Shown here piece by piece: positions 31,156 through 42,485 of a stretch of DNA of 64,000 nucleotides (the stretch's first letter is position 1; the number at the start of each line of letters is the position of its first letter). The stretch is from Acrocarpospora catenulata (GTDB taxonomy: Bacteria; Actinomycetota; Actinomycetes; Streptosporangiales; Streptosporangiaceae). The stretch covers positions 1 to 64,000 of the forward strand of contig NZ_JAHCST010000036.1 in the NCBI RefSeq assembly GCF_018476525.1, read 5' to 3'. Position numbers and translations under genes: made by a program. The notes under the pieces were generated by a model, which saw only the letters and a list, made by a program, of their open reading frames with translations, was not told the origin of the DNA and searched no databases.

Positions 31156-32862
31156 GTGTCGATCGAATGGGTGAACCGGGCCATCGACGGTCTGCGCGCG
31201 TGGGGGAAAGAGAAGGGCGTCGAACTCGACGTCGACGAGGTGCGGTTGCTGTGCGACTACGCCAGCGACTACCTGGAGGTCAACGAGCTCGGCGACTTCC
31301 GGCCGGCCACGTTCGAGGAACTGCTGCTGGAGATCTACCCGCGCAAGGTGATCGCCCCGCCGGAGACCGCGCCGGAGACGGTGGCCGCCGCCAGGACGCT
31401 CGTGGAGTTCCTGGTCGACACCGGCGAGATCGCCACCAAGGCGGCCGCCAGGATGCGCGCCACCCTGGACCGGATCGGCCCCGAGATGCCCGCCGCCCTC
31501 GCTGACACCAGCAAGTACGGCATGGCCAAGAGCATCTTCAGCGCCATCGGTCCCGAGTCCCTGGAACTGGGCGACCCGGCGGCCGTCCAGGGCGCGATGG
31601 CCGAGGCCCGCGCGGCCCCCGCGGACACGATCGACACCGACGTCATCGACGAGGAGTGTGACTGCCCGGGCTGCGCCCCCCTCCCGCCGGTACGGCTCCC
31701 GCCCACCGCCGAGGTGGTCGCCTCCTGCCGCGAGGTCCCGCTGCTCGACGACGCCCACCGCGTGGTGGCCTGGCTGGTCGAGCGGAACGCCACCAGCACG
31801 GTCCGCCGCGCCCTGCGGGTCAGGGACGCCGGGCGCATCACCGCCGAGCTGGGGGTGCCCCGCCCCGCCCTGGCCTGGCGGCTGGCCCTGGAACTCGGCC
31901 TGGCCGAGCTGGCCGGCACCACGATCGTCCAGGAGCAGGGCTACCGCCCGCTGGCCGAGCGCACCTTCGAGGAGGTGCTGGACCTGTGGGTGGGCACGGT
32001 GGAGTTCCTCGGCGAGGAGGGCCGCGAGGTGACCGGCGCCCCCGCCGTGGACGAGGAGATCTACTCCATCCACGACCTGCTCTACCGCCTGCGCGAGCCG
32101 GTCGCGCTGGACGCGCTCGCCGACTACCTGCGCGAGGTCACCGACGGCGCCCTGATCGAGGACCTCCCCGCGGCCCTGGAGGGCCTGCGGTACGCGGGCA
32201 CCGTCCTGCTCACCCCGGAGGGCCTGGCCCTCACCCCGCACGGCCTCTGGGGCCTGCGCGAGATGTACGTCGAGCTCGGCCTGGACGCCCCGATCGCCCC
32301 CGACCTGGCCGAGGGCGACGCCGAGGCGCTCATCACCGGCCTGCTGAACGAGGGCCTGCCCGACGAGCTGGCCGAGCAGGACGTGGCCCGCTGGCTGGCC
32401 GCCCGCACCCCCGAGCAGGCCGCCGCCGAACTGCTGGCCGCCGTGGCCGGTGCCCCCGCCCAGGTGCGCGGCGTGGCCGTGAGCATCGTGGACCGGCTGG
32501 ACGCCGCCGCCGAGCCGGCCGTCCGCGACCGCCTGACCGACCAGGAGCTGCGCCCGCACGCCATCCACTGGCTGGTGGCCCGCGGCCTGGACGCCCCGCC
32601 GCTGACCGAGGCCGAGGCGCTCTGGGTGAGCGTGGACATGCTCGCCCTGGCCATCCCGGCCGCCGCCGCCGACCCGGAGCGGTTCGCCGAGAACATGGGC
32701 GCCTCCGGGCCGCCGCCCGAGGTGATCGAGGACATGTGGCGGGTGGACCACCCGGATCTGGTGGAGGTGCTGGAGCTGCTCGGCCAGACCCTCGCCGACG
32801 AGAACGCCGCGAAGGCGGCGCGGAAGGCCGCATTCAAGGCCCGTTCGCGGGGCATCAGGTAA
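31156..32862 (+). CDS. Unknown protein, first of a tandem paralogous pair
   Basis: 568 aa, soluble, largely helical, very Ala/Leu/Glu-rich. No enzyme motif is recognisable. A short Cys cluster, ECDCPGCAPLPP (near 171), might bind metal. The C-terminal half matches the next gene: both end with a VDHPD-x2-x-VLELLG block followed by AAKAARKAAFKARS-type sequence, and both have an LTPxGxWGL/AVR motif in mid-protein. The repeats look like small winged-helix or HEAT-like units. GTG start 84 bases after priA. Conserved actinomycete protein of unknown role. Confidence 0.7.
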   Translation: MSIEWVNRAIDGLRAWGKEKGVELDVDEVRLLCDYASDYLEVNELGDFRPATFEELLLEIYPRKVIAPPETAPETVAAARTLVEFLVDTGEIATKAAARMRATLDRIGPEMPAALADTSKYGMAKSIFSAIGPESLELGDPAAVQGAMAEARAAPADTIDTDVIDEECDCPGCAPLPPVRLPPTAEVVASCREVPLLDDAHRVVAWLVERNATSTVRRALRVRDAGRITAELGVPRPALAWRLALELGLAELAGTTIVQEQGYRPLAERTFEEVLDLWVGTVEFLGEEGREVTGAPAVDEEIYSIHDLLYRLREPVALDALADYLREVTDGALIEDLPAALEGLRYAGTVLLTPEGLALTPHGLWGLREMYVELGLDAPIAPDLAEGDAEALITGLLNEGLPDELAEQDVARWLAARTPEQAAAELLAAVAGAPAQVRGVAVSIVDRLDAAAEPAVRDRLTDQELRPHAIHWLVARGLDAPPLTEAEALWVSVDMLALAIPAAAADPERFAENMGASGPPPEVIEDMWRVDHPDLVEVLELLGQTLADENAAKAARKAAFKARSRGIR

Positions 32863-32885
32863 CTCCTGTGGAGTAAGTTGCAGAG

Positions 32886-34139
32886 ATGCCTGGTTCTGGG
32901 ATCCTCGACAGGGACGTGCTCACCTTCCCGCCGGTCGACCTGGCGCTCGACGCCGAGTTGGCGGCCACCGTGCTCACCGTGCCGCTGGTGCGGGACGCGC
33001 ACCGGCTGGCCGGGTGGACCGGGGCGCGCGGGGTCACCGCCGAGCACCTGCTGAGCGAGGCCGACGCCGCCGCCGCGGCGACGGCGCTCGGGGTGGACAC
33101 CCGGCGGCTGCGGCTGCTCTGGGTGGTCGCGGTGAACGGCCGGCTGATCGAGCTCACCAAGGAGGGCGCCCGCCCCGGCCCGGGCGTGGCCGACCCCATG
33201 GAGTTCTGGGACGGCGTGGTGATGGACGTCCTGGACCGCACCGACGACCCCGCCGGGCTGACCGGGTCGAGCGTGATCGACGAGCATCTCACCGAGATCC
33301 TGGCCACCATGTACTCGGTCCGCGACGGCATGTCCTCGGCCACCCTCGCCTCCGGCATCCTGCAGGCGCACGAGGTGGGCTGCGCGGCCCGCGCCCCCGA
33401 GCTGCGCCGTCTGCGCATCTCGCTGCCCACCGAGCTGGCCGACGCGATGGACCTGCTCTCCTACTGCGGCCTGATCGAGATCGCGGGCGACCTGGTCCGG
33501 CTCACCCCGCGCGGGGTCTGGGCGGTCCGGCGGGACCTGCTCAGGGAGGGTCACGACGCGCCGTCCCTGCGCGAGGTGGCCGGTCTGGCCGAGCTGAGCG
33601 CCGGCGAGCTGGTGGCGGCGCTGCTGGCCGGGCGGGCCTCGGCCAGCGCGGCCACCCTGTGGCTGGAGCGCCGTGTCCCCGAGGAGGCCGCCCGGGACCT
33701 GATCAAGGTGGCCGCCTGCGGCAACGCGGCCCAGCGCGGCACCGCGGACACCATCCTGGAGGAGCTCGGCCCCGAGGCCGCCCCCGCCGTGCGGGAGGCC
33801 CTGGCCGAGCCCATGATGTGGCGGTACGCCGCCGCCTGGCTGGGCGTGCGCGACCTGGAGGCCCCGGCCCTGGGCGGCCAGGACGGCGCCTGGGTGGCGG
33901 TGGACACCCTGGCCGCGCTGCTCTACCTGGGCGACCGGGTGGACTCCCCGGCCAAGCTGGACATCCTCGGCGAGGACCTGCTCACCCTGGTCCCCGAGAT
34001 GGGCGCCGTGGACCACCCCGACACGATGGCCGTGCTGGAACTGCTCGGCAAGCACCACCCGGACGTGGTGGTGGCAAAGGCGGCGCGGAAGACGGCGATG
34101 AAGGCGCGCTCGGCCCTGGCGGGACGCCAGGCCCCGTAA
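32886..34139 (+). CDS. Unknown protein, second of a tandem paralogous pair
   Basis: 417 aa, paralogue of the upstream gene with the shared tail VDHPDTMAVLELLGK followed by VAKAARKTAMKARS, and the shared LTPRGVWAVRRDLL motif. It lacks the upstream gene's N-terminal 150 residues and its Cys cluster. ATG 23 bases after the first paralogue's stop, so both are probably made together and may form a hetero-oligomer. Function unknown. The 92-bp palindromic repeat begins 19 bases after its stop. Confidence 0.7.
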   Translation: MPGSGILDRDVLTFPPVDLALDAELAATVLTVPLVRDAHRLAGWTGARGVTAEHLLSEADAAAAATALGVDTRRLRLLWVVAVNGRLIELTKEGARPGPGVADPMEFWDGVVMDVLDRTDDPAGLTGSSVIDEHLTEILATMYSVRDGMSSATLASGILQAHEVGCAARAPELRRLRISLPTELADAMDLLSYCGLIEIAGDLVRLTPRGVWAVRRDLLREGHDAPSLREVAGLAELSAGELVAALLAGRASASAATLWLERRVPEEAARDLIKVAACGNAAQRGTADTILEELGPEAAPAVREALAEPMMWRYAAAWLGVRDLEAPALGGQDGAWVAVDTLAALLYLGDRVDSPAKLDILGEDLLTLVPEMGAVDHPDTMAVLELLGKHHPDVVVAKAARKTAMKARSALAGRQAP

Positions 34140-34157
34140 ACTGGGGAGATCCCGAGT

Positions 34158-34249
34158 TTTAACGAGAAACCCGTCCCATGGACAGCCGCATAGTCGCCGA
34201 CCAGGGTGCTCGCCGCTGCGGCTGCCCAGATCACGACTTTCTCATTAAA
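34158..34249 (+). repeat. 92-bp palindromic repeat, copy A
   Basis: Terminal inverted repeats TTTAACGAGAAA / TTTCTCATTAAA (one mismatch) enclose a core with the inner inverted pair CAGCCGCA / TGCGGCTG and the block CTCGCCGCTGCGGCTG, which is shared with copies B and C. By-eye alignment to copy C gives 14 mismatches in 92 positions. The right end (ATTAAAGGAGG) runs into the ribosome site of def. It may act as a mobile palindromic element (MITE-like) or a structured intergenic RNA. Confidence 0.75.
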
Positions 34250-34263
34250 GGAGGAGCCCGCTT

Positions 34264-34812
34264 GTGGCAATTCAGCCGATCCGCCTGTTCGGCGACCCCG
34301 TCCTGCGCACCCCGGCTGACTCGGTCGTGGACTTCGACAAGGAGCTGCGCAAGCTCGTCAAGGACCTGACCGACACCATGATGGACGCGCCGGGCGCGGG
34401 TCTGGCGGCGCCGCAGATCGGTGTCGGCCTGCGGGTCTTCACCTACTACGTGGACGAGCAGCTGGGCCATCTGATCAACCCGGACCTGGATCTCTCCGCC
34501 GACCTGGATGAGGAGGGCGAGGAGGGCTGCCTGTCCTTCCCCGGCCTGTCCTTCCCGACGCCACGCGCGATCCGCGCCGTAGCCAAGGGCTACAACATGC
34601 ACGGAGAGCCGGTCACCCTGGAGGGCACCGACCTGATGGCCCGCTGCTTCCAGCACGAGACCGACCACCTCAACGGGGTGCTGTTCATCGACCGCATGGA
34701 CGCCAAGCAGCGCAAGCTGGCCATGAAGGCGATCCGCGAGGCGGAGTGGAGCGGCCTGTCGGCCCCGGTCGTCAAGCTCTCCCCGCACGCCACGCACGGC
34801 CGGGCGCTCTGA
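34264..34812 (+). CDS. def: Peptide deformylase
   Basis: Removes the formyl group from nascent proteins. 182 aa. The three metal/active-site motifs are intact: [18 protein letters not shown] (metal ligand Cys89) and QHETDHLNG (His131, catalytic Glu132, His135). GTG start with AAAGGAGG upstream, part of which comes from repeat copy A. Upstream of fmt with a 28-base gap, the usual def-fmt pair. Confidence 0.95.
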   Translation: MAIQPIRLFGDPVLRTPADSVVDFDKELRKLVKDLTDTMMDAPGAGLAAPQIGVGLRVFTYYVDEQLGHLINPDLDLSADLDEEGEEGCLSFPGLSFPTPRAIRAVAKGYNMHGEPVTLEGTDLMARCFQHETDHLNGVLFIDRMDAKQRKLAMKAIREAEWSGLSAPVVKLSPHATHGRAL

Positions 34813-34840
34813 CCGCCGCCCCGGGAAAGGAAACGATCAG

Positions 34841-35767
34841 GTGAGGCTGGTCTTCGCGGGCACGCCGGAGACCGCGCTGCCGTCGTTGCGGGCGCTGCTG
34901 GCGTCCCGCCACGAGGTGGTCGCGGTGGTGACCCGGCCGGACGCGCAGTCGGGCCGCGGCAGGAAGGTGCACCCCAGCCCGGTGGCCGAGCTGGCCCAGG
35001 AGGCGGGCGTCGAGGTGCTCCGCCCGGCCAAGGCGGGGGATCCGGAGTTCCTGGCGCGGCTCAGGGAGATCGCCCCGGACTGCTGCCCGGTGGTCGCCTA
35101 CGGCGCGCTGCTGCCGCAGGCCGCCCTGGACATCCCCCCGCAGGGCTGGATCAACCTGCACTTCTCGCTGCTGCCCGCCTGGCGCGGCGCGGCCCCGGTG
35201 CAGCACGCCATCCTGCACGGGGACGAGATCACCGGCGCGGCCACCTTCCGGATCGTCAAGGAACTGGACGCCGGGCCCGTCTTCGGCGTGCTGACCGAGT
35301 CCGTCCGCCCCTCGGACACCAGCGGCGACCTGCTGGCCCGGCTGGCCGACGCCGGGGCGGGACTGCTGCTCGCCACGCTGGACGGGGTCGCCGACGGCAC
35401 GCTGGAGGCCCGCCCGCAACCGGCCGAAGGGGTCAGCCTGGCCCCCAAGATCACCGTCGAGGCGGCCCGGGTGGACTGGGCGGCTCCCGCGATGCGGGTG
35501 GACCGTCTGATCCGGGCCTGCGCCCCGGCGCCCGGCGCCTGGACCGACTTCCGCGGCCAGCGCCTCAAAATCGGTCCGGTACGGCTCGCGCCGGAGGCGG
35601 AGAAGCTCGCGCCAGGGGAGCTGCGGGCCACCAAGCACAGCGTGCTGGCCGGAACCGGGAGCCACCCGGTGGAGCTGGGCGAGGTGCAGCCGCAGGGTAA
35701 GCGTCAGATGACGGCGGACGAGTGGGCGCGCGGCGTCCGCGTGACGGACCAGGATCGGCTGGACTAG
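34841..35767 (+). CDS. fmt: Methionyl-tRNA formyltransferase
   Basis: Formylates Met-tRNA for initiation. 308 aa. N-terminal formyltransferase domain with the hallmark [20 protein letters not shown] (His and the SLLP loop), Asp in [19 protein letters not shown], and a C-terminal OB-like tRNA-binding domain. GTG start, GGAAAGGAAA upstream. Paired with def; the rsmB ATG follows 2 bases after the stop. Confidence 0.95.
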   Translation: MRLVFAGTPETALPSLRALLASRHEVVAVVTRPDAQSGRGRKVHPSPVAELAQEAGVEVLRPAKAGDPEFLARLREIAPDCCPVVAYGALLPQAALDIPPQGWINLHFSLLPAWRGAAPVQHAILHGDEITGAATFRIVKELDAGPVFGVLTESVRPSDTSGDLLARLADAGAGLLLATLDGVADGTLEARPQPAEGVSLAPKITVEAARVDWAAPAMRVDRLIRACAPAPGAWTDFRGQRLKIGPVRLAPEAEKLAPGELRATKHSVLAGTGSHPVELGEVQPQGKRQMTADEWARGVRVTDQDRLD

Positions 35768-35769
35768 CC

Positions 35770-37284
35770 ATGACCGGCGCCAGGAACAACGGCAAGAACA
35801 CGGCCAAGAACGCGGCCAACAACCTTGCCAAGGACCCTGCCAAGAACAACGGCAAGGGCACGAACAAGGCCACCGGCGGCGGCGCCGGCGGCACTGGCGG
35901 CACCGGGCCGCAGCGGCGTGGCGGCCGGAAGGGCGCCCGCCCGCGCAAGCCGTACCGGGACGCGGCCCGTAACGCCGCCTACGACCTGATCCGCGCGGTC
36001 GACGAGCGGGACGCCTACGCCAACCTGCTGCTGCCCGCGCTGCTCCGCCAGCGCGGCATCACCGGCCGGGACGCGGCCCTGGCCACCGAGCTGGCCTACG
36101 GCACCCTGCGCGGCCTGGGCAGCTACGACGAGGTGATCGCCGCCTGCAGCGACCGGGCCCCTGAGGACGTGGACCCCCCGCTGCTCGACGCCATCCGGAT
36201 GGGCGTGCACCAACTGCTCAAAACCCGCATCCCCCCGCACGCCGCGGTCAGCGCCACCATCGACCTGGTCCGCCTGCGCGTCGGCCAGGGCCAGTCCAGG
36301 TACGCCAACGCCGTGCTCCGCAAGGTGGCGGGGCGGGATCTGGCGGAGTGGCTGGCCATCGTCGCGCCCCCGGCCGACAAGGACCCGGTCGGCCATCTGG
36401 CCGTGGTGCACAGCCACCCGGCCTGGATCGTCTCCGCGCTGCGCGACGCGGTGGGCGGCGACTTCGGCGAGACCGCCGCGCTGCTGGCCGCCGACAACGA
36501 GCGCCCCCGGGTGGCCATGGTGGCCCGCCCCGGCCGTGCCACGCTGGACGAGCTGCTCGCCGCCGGGGCGGAACCGGCCGCCTACTCGCCGTACGGGGCG
36601 TACCTGACCGAGGGCGACCCCGGGTCGATGGCCGCGGTCGGCGAGGCGCGGATCGCGGTGCAGGACGAGGCGAGCCAGCTGGTCGCGCTGGCGCTGACCC
36701 GGGTGCCGCTGGACTCCGACGGCACCTGGCTGGACATGTGCGCGGGCCCGGGCGGCAAGGCCGGGCTGCTGGACGCGATCGCCACCCAGACCGGGGCCCG
36801 GCTGCTGGCGGCCGACGTCCAGGAGCACCGGGCCCGGCTGGTCTGGCAGGCCACCAAGGAGGCCAAGGTGGTGATCGCCGACGGCACCCGGGGGCCCTGG
36901 CGGCCCGGGGCCTTCGACCGGGTGATGCTGGACGCGCCGTGCACCGGCCTGGGCGCCCTCCGCCGCCGCCCGGAGGCGCGCTGGCGGCGCGACCCGAGAT
37001 CGATACCCGAGCTGACCCGGCTCCAGCGGCGGCTGCTGGACGCCGCCCTCGACGCGGTACGGCCCGGCGGCGTGGTGGCGTACGTGACGTGCTCCCCGCA
37101 CCTGGCCGAGACCCGCGCCGTGGTGGGCGATGTGGCCGACCGGGTGGACGTCCTGGACGCCCGGGAGTTCCTGCCCGAGGTGCCGGGCCTGGGCGACGGC
37201 CCGTACGCGCAGTTCTGGCCGCACCGGCACGGTACCGACGCGATGTTCCTGGCCCTGCTCAAACGGCGTTCCGGGGACCAATAG
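35770..37284 (+). CDS. rsmB: 16S rRNA m5C967 methyltransferase
   Basis: 504 aa. A Lys/Asn/Gly-rich, probably disordered N-terminal extension (about 1-55, with repeats of the type [13 protein letters not shown]) is followed by a NusB-like RNA-binding domain (about 60-195) and the SAM-dependent methyltransferase domain: [19 protein letters not shown] for SAM, catalytic Cys pair Cys391 in DAPCTGLG and Cys441 in TCSP. ATG chosen just after the fmt stop. The basic extension is lineage-specific and may add rRNA affinity. Confidence 0.93.
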   Translation: MTGARNNGKNTAKNAANNLAKDPAKNNGKGTNKATGGGAGGTGGTGPQRRGGRKGARPRKPYRDAARNAAYDLIRAVDERDAYANLLLPALLRQRGITGRDAALATELAYGTLRGLGSYDEVIAACSDRAPEDVDPPLLDAIRMGVHQLLKTRIPPHAAVSATIDLVRLRVGQGQSRYANAVLRKVAGRDLAEWLAIVAPPADKDPVGHLAVVHSHPAWIVSALRDAVGGDFGETAALLAADNERPRVAMVARPGRATLDELLAAGAEPAAYSPYGAYLTEGDPGSMAAVGEARIAVQDEASQLVALALTRVPLDSDGTWLDMCAGPGGKAGLLDAIATQTGARLLAADVQEHRARLVWQATKEAKVVIADGTRGPWRPGAFDRVMLDAPCTGLGALRRRPEARWRRDPRSIPELTRLQRRLLDAALDAVRPGGVVAYVTCSPHLAETRAVVGDVADRVDVLDAREFLPEVPGLGDGPYAQFWPHRHGTDAMFLALLKRRSGDQ

Positions 37285-37295
37285 ACTCGGGGCTC

Positions 37296-37955
37296 ATGGC
37301 CGTTCAGATCTCGCCCAGCATTCTCTCCGCCGACTTCGCCCGCCTCGCCGACGAGGCGGCCCGGGTTGAGGGGGAGGCCGACTGGTTGCATGTCGACGTC
37401 ATGGACAACCACTTCGTGCCCAACCTCACCCTCGGCCTGCCGGTGGTGGAGGCGCTGCTGCGGGCCACCTCGATCCCGGTCGACTGCCACCTGATGATCG
37501 AGGACCCGGACCGCTGGGCGCCCGGGTACGCCGAGGCCGGGGCCGGGAGCGTGACCGTGCACGCCGAGGCGGCCAAGGCGCCGGTGCGCACCCTGCGGGC
37601 GATCCGCGCCGCCGGGGCCCGCTCGGGCTTCGCGCTCAACCCGGCCACCGCCGTGGAGCCGTACGAGGACCTGCTGCCCGAGATCGACATGCTGCTGCTG
37701 ATGACCGTGGAGCCGGGGTTCGGCGGCCAGCGGTTCCTGGACGTGGTGCTGCCCAAGGTGACCCGGGCCCGGGCTCTGATCGAGAAGCACGGCGGGGAGA
37801 TCTGGCTCCAGGTGGACGGCGGCGTCTCCGCCGAGACCATCGAGCGCTGCGCGACGGCCGGGGCGGACGTGTTCGTGGCCGGAAACGCGGTCTACGCGGC
37901 CGCTGACCCGGCTGAGGCGGTGCGCCGGTTGCGGGAGTTGGCCACGGGGTTCTGA
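37296..37955 (+). CDS. rpe: Ribulose-phosphate 3-epimerase
   Basis: Interconverts ribulose-5-P and xylulose-5-P in the pentose phosphate pathway. 219 aa TIM barrel. [15 protein letters not shown] start, [14 protein letters not shown] and [10 protein letters not shown] metal/active-site motifs, [12 protein letters not shown] phosphate loop and LQVDGGVS with the second catalytic Asp. Its product feeds the riboflavin pathway encoded next (ribulose-5-P is a RibBA substrate). ATG 11 bases after the rsmB stop. Confidence 0.95.
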   Translation: MAVQISPSILSADFARLADEAARVEGEADWLHVDVMDNHFVPNLTLGLPVVEALLRATSIPVDCHLMIEDPDRWAPGYAEAGAGSVTVHAEAAKAPVRTLRAIRAAGARSGFALNPATAVEPYEDLLPEIDMLLLMTVEPGFGGQRFLDVVLPKVTRARALIEKHGGEIWLQVDGGVSAETIERCATAGADVFVAGNAVYAAADPAEAVRRLRELATGF

Positions 37956-38039
37956 CCGGCCAGGACGTCCGGCAGCCGATCATCTGACACCCGGTCGGCC
38001 ATTTCCGTGCAAGTCATGGCACACTGGTATCCGAGCAAA

Positions 38040-38166
38040 GCGTGCTCCGGGGTCGGTGTAATTCCGAACCGGCGGTTAAAGTCCGCGACCCGGCCGAAGC
38101 CATCGGCCGGTTGATCTGGTGAAATTCCAGGACCGACGGTGAAAGTCCGGATGGGAGGCAGCGCGC
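38040..38166 (+). ncRNA. FMN riboswitch (RFN element)
   Basis: Classic RFN conserved blocks in order: GGGGTCGGTGTAATTCCGAA, CCGGCGGTTAAAGTCCGCGA, a variable GGCCGAAGCCATCGGCC arm, CTGGTGAAATTCCAG, ACCGACGGTGAAAGTCCGG and ATGGGAGGCAG. Flanking GCGTGC/GCGCGC closes P1. Placed about 110 bases before the ribD start. The sequence between aptamer and start has no T-run terminator, so control is probably at translation start by hiding the GAGGAGAG ribosome site. High FMN would switch off ribD-ribE-ribBA-ribH. Confidence 0.95.
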
Positions 38167-38277
38167 GAGCGGGCGGTGGCAGCGCCCCCGGCACCAGCCG
38201 GAGCGGCATATCCGCCGTCCGTTGCCCTTGCGCCGCCCCGGAGTCCGCCTGGAGACACAGGTGAGGAGAGACCCGGG

Positions 38278-39354
38278 GTGTCAGACCAGAGCGACGCCGA
38301 CTTCATGCGGCGCGCCATCGCGCTAGCCGCCCACGGCCTCGGCGGCACCAGCCCCAACCCCGTGGTGGGCTGCGTCGTGCTGGACTCGTCGGGCAACCCG
38401 GTGGGGGAGGGCTACCACGCCCGCGCCGGCGGGCCGCACGCCGAGATCCACGCCCTGCGCGCGGCGGGGGACTGGGCCAGGGACGGCACCGCGTACGTCA
38501 CGCTGGAGCCCTGCGACCACATCGGCAGGACCGGGCCGTGCAGCCAGGCGCTGATCGAGGCGGGCGTGCGCCGGGTCGTGGTGGCGGTCACCGACCCCAA
38601 CCCGCTGGCCGCCGGCGGCGTGGCCCGGCTGCGGGCGCACGGCATCCAGGTGGACACCGGGGTGCTGGCCGAGGAGGCCGAGGCGGGCAACGCGGCCTGG
38701 CTGACCTCGGTACGGCTCGGCCGGCCGTACGTGACCTGGAAGTTCGCGGCGACGCTGGACGGACGCTCGGCGGCACAGGACGGCACCAGCAAGTGGATCA
38801 CCTCCACCCAGGCACGCGGCGACGCGCACCGGCTGCGCGCCCAGCAGGACGCCATCCTGGCCGGGATCGGCACCGTGCTCGCCGACGACCCCCGGCTGAC
38901 CGCCCGCCCGGCCGGCCCCAAACCCCTGCTCCGGGTGGTGCTGGACAGCGACGGCCGCACCCCGCCGGAGGCGCGCGTGCTGGACTCCGCCGCCCCCACC
39001 CTGATCGCGATCGCCGACGACGCCAAAGCCCCCGAGGCCGACTACGTCCGCCTGCCGCGCGTGCCCGGCGGCCTGGACCTGACCGCCCTGCTGGCCGAGC
39101 TGCGCGCCCGCGGCGTGGTGAGCCTGATGGTGGAGGGCGGCCCCGTGGTGGCCGGGGCCTTCGTGAAAGCCGGGCTGGTGGACCGGGTGGTCGCCTATCT
39201 GGCCCCGGCCCTGCTCGGCTCGGGCGCCGCCGCGCTGGGCCCGGCCGGGGTGGCCACCATCGGCGGCACCCACCGGCTGGAGTTCCTCGACGTCGCCCCC
39301 GTCGGGCCGGACCTGCGGATCACCGCCCGGCCGATCCCCCTGAAGGAGTTGTAG
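38278..39354 (+). CDS. ribD: Bifunctional riboflavin deaminase / reductase
   Basis: Deaminates and reduces the GTP-derived pyrimidine. 358 aa. N-terminal deaminase with zinc ligands His54, Cys79 and Cys88 and catalytic Glu56 (PHAEIHAL; EPCDHIGRTGPC). C-terminal RibG-type reductase (TWKFAATLDGRSA; GTVLADDPRLTARP; LMVEGGP). GTG start chosen for the GAGGAGAG site 8 bases upstream; an earlier in-frame start runs into the riboswitch region. Stop abuts the ribE ATG. First gene of the riboswitch-controlled operon. Confidence 0.95.
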   Translation: MSDQSDADFMRRAIALAAHGLGGTSPNPVVGCVVLDSSGNPVGEGYHARAGGPHAEIHALRAAGDWARDGTAYVTLEPCDHIGRTGPCSQALIEAGVRRVVVAVTDPNPLAAGGVARLRAHGIQVDTGVLAEEAEAGNAAWLTSVRLGRPYVTWKFAATLDGRSAAQDGTSKWITSTQARGDAHRLRAQQDAILAGIGTVLADDPRLTARPAGPKPLLRVVLDSDGRTPPEARVLDSAAPTLIAIADDAKAPEADYVRLPRVPGGLDLTALLAELRARGVVSLMVEGGPVVAGAFVKAGLVDRVVAYLAPALLGSGAAALGPAGVATIGGTHRLEFLDVAPVGPDLRITARPIPLKEL

Positions 39355-39944
39355 ATGTTCACCGGAATCGTGGAGGAACTCGGCGAGGTGGTGCGGATCG
39401 ACCGGCTGGGCGCCGACGCCGCCCGGCTGGCGGTACGCGGGAAGCTGGTCACCGTGGGCACCGGGCACGGCGAGTCGATCGCGGTCAACGGCGTCTGCCT
39501 GACCGTGGTGGACGTGACCGGTGAGGTGTTCACCGCCGACGTGATGAAGGAGACCCTGGACCGCTCGTGCCTGGGGGTGCTCCAGCCCGGGTCGCGGGTG
39601 AACCTGGAGCGGGCCGTCCGGGTGGACCAGCGGCTGGGCGGCCACATCATGCAGGGTCACGTGGACGGCACGGGGGTCATCCTGACCCGCGAGCCCACCC
39701 CGCACTGGGAGGTGGTCCGCCTCTCCCTCCCATCCGATTTGTCGCGCTATGTAGTGGAAAAGGGATCGATCGCGGTGGACGGTGTGAGCCTCACCGTGAC
39801 CGCCGTTGACGAGCGGAGCTTCGCGGTCAGCCTGATCCCCGCCACCCTCGCGCTCACCACGCTCGGCGCCAAGCAGCCGGGCGACCCCGTCAACCTCGAG
39901 GTCGACGTCATCGCCAAGTACGTCGAGAAGCTAGTGATCAGATC

Positions 39945-39948
<4 letters not shown>
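39355..39948 (+). CDS. ribE: Riboflavin synthase alpha chain
   Basis: Dismutates two lumazines to riboflavin. 197 aa of two homologous lumazine-binding barrels (about 1-97 and 98-190): [26 protein letters not shown] and, in the second, [17 protein letters not shown] immediately after the ribD stop; end overlaps the ribBA start by 4 bases. Confidence 0.95.
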
Positions 39949-41656
<1,708 letters not shown>

Positions 41657-41687
41657 TCGAGGGGGCGGCGCGATACCGTACGGTGCT

Positions 41688-42140
41688 GTGCGTGATCCAC
41701 TGCCGCCCCAGCTGCCCATGACCTGGCGCCCGCGCCGCGCCCGTTTCGTCGCGTACGGCCTGGCGGCGGTGATGGTCACCGGGGCCATCGTGCTGGCGAT
41801 CTTGCTGCCCGCGCAGTTCAAGATCCCCGACCGGATCGGCATCCTGGTCTTCTTCGGCCTGGTCGCCTGGGTGCTGCACCTGCTCGGCCGCCTCCGGGTG
41901 GTGGCGGACGAGCGCGGCATCACCGTGGTCAACGCGCTGCGCACGCACCGCTACGAGTGGGCCGAGGTGCTGGACGTGACCCTGGCCGGCGCCGACCCCT
42001 GGCCCCGGCTGGACATCGCCGACGGCAGCGTGGTGGGCGCGATGGGCATCCAGGGCTCGGAGAAGCAGCGGGCCGCCCAGGCGGTGGCCGAACTCCGCCT
42101 GCTCATCAAAGCCAAGGGCGAGGCCCCCGAGGACCGCTGA
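41688..42140 (+). CDS. PH-domain membrane protein
   Basis: 150 aa. Two membrane segments near the N-terminus (FVAYGLAAVMVTGAIVLAIL and IGILVFFGLVAWVLHLLG) followed by a small bacterial PH-like beta domain (LRVVADERGITVVNALRTHR, YEWAEVLDVTL) on the cytoplasmic side. GTG start; 31 bases after ribH, so possibly read from the rib operon. A PH-domain gene next to ribH is, from memory, common in actinomycetes. Function unknown. Confidence 0.75.
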   Translation: MRDPLPPQLPMTWRPRRARFVAYGLAAVMVTGAIVLAILLPAQFKIPDRIGILVFFGLVAWVLHLLGRLRVVADERGITVVNALRTHRYEWAEVLDVTLAGADPWPRLDIADGSVVGAMGIQGSEKQRAAQAVAELRLLIKAKGEAPEDR

Positions 42141-42311
42141 TCCGGGCTGATCGAGGGGGTGAGGATCGGCTACCCCACCCCGGATGACTGCTGGTGTAAC
42201 GAGATCCGCCGGGGTAACGTCGGGGGGCACTCCGGATTTGGTACGACGTTGTGCCCAAGTCCTACTCCACGGGAAATCCTCGACAAGTCTCGATAAATGG
42301 GGTGGCGGGCT
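42141..42311 (+). promoter_or_regulatory. Upstream region of the Fxs locus
   Basis: 171 bases between the PH-domain gene and fxsA. A weak GGGGTG/CACCCC hairpin (42156-42181) may end the rib transcript. Two GTAAC sequences, at 42196 and 42214, lie 18 bp apart and could be a regulator site, but do not match a consensus I can name. No gene is supported here. Confidence 0.35.
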
Positions 42312-42413
42312 ATGTCTGAGCTCATGTCTGACGTGGTGGTGGATCTCGCGGATGTGCCACTTGCTGAAATCGTCATCGACGACGGATCGGTGGCCTTCAA
42401 CTCGGCGATCTGA
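42312..42413 (+). CDS. fxsA: FxsA precursor peptide (FxSxx-COOH family)
   Basis: 33-residue peptide beginning MSELMSDVVVDLADV and ending GSVAFNSAI-stop. The C-terminal F-N-S-A-I is the defining FxSxx-COOH signature of FxsA peptides, which are modified by the radical SAM enzyme FxsB. Composition is acidic (6 Asp, 2 Glu) with a leader-like VVVDLADVPLAEIVID stretch. It lies 72 bases before fxsB on the same strand, exactly where a precursor is expected. For the Fxs class, formation of a three-residue cyclophane between the Phe ring (29) and the side chain of residue 31 (Ser) is reported; that this peptide gets that link is inferred. No strong ribosome site (GGTGG only). Confidence 0.85.
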   Translation: MSELMSDVVVDLADVPLAEIVIDDGSVAFNSAI

Positions 42414-42485
42414 CCCGGCGGAAACGGGTCCGGTGCCGAGCCGAATGAGCCGGGTGGCGGTATGAGCTGGGCGGTGTGAAGCGGT

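Noticed and set aside
38170-38277. Intrinsic terminator as the FMN riboswitch expression platform
   Set aside because: No stem followed by a T-run between aptamer and ribD start. Translational control is the simpler reading.
42196-42218. GTAAC pair upstream of fxsA as a BldD box
   Set aside because: The half-sites are 18 bp apart, not 10 bp as in the BldD box.
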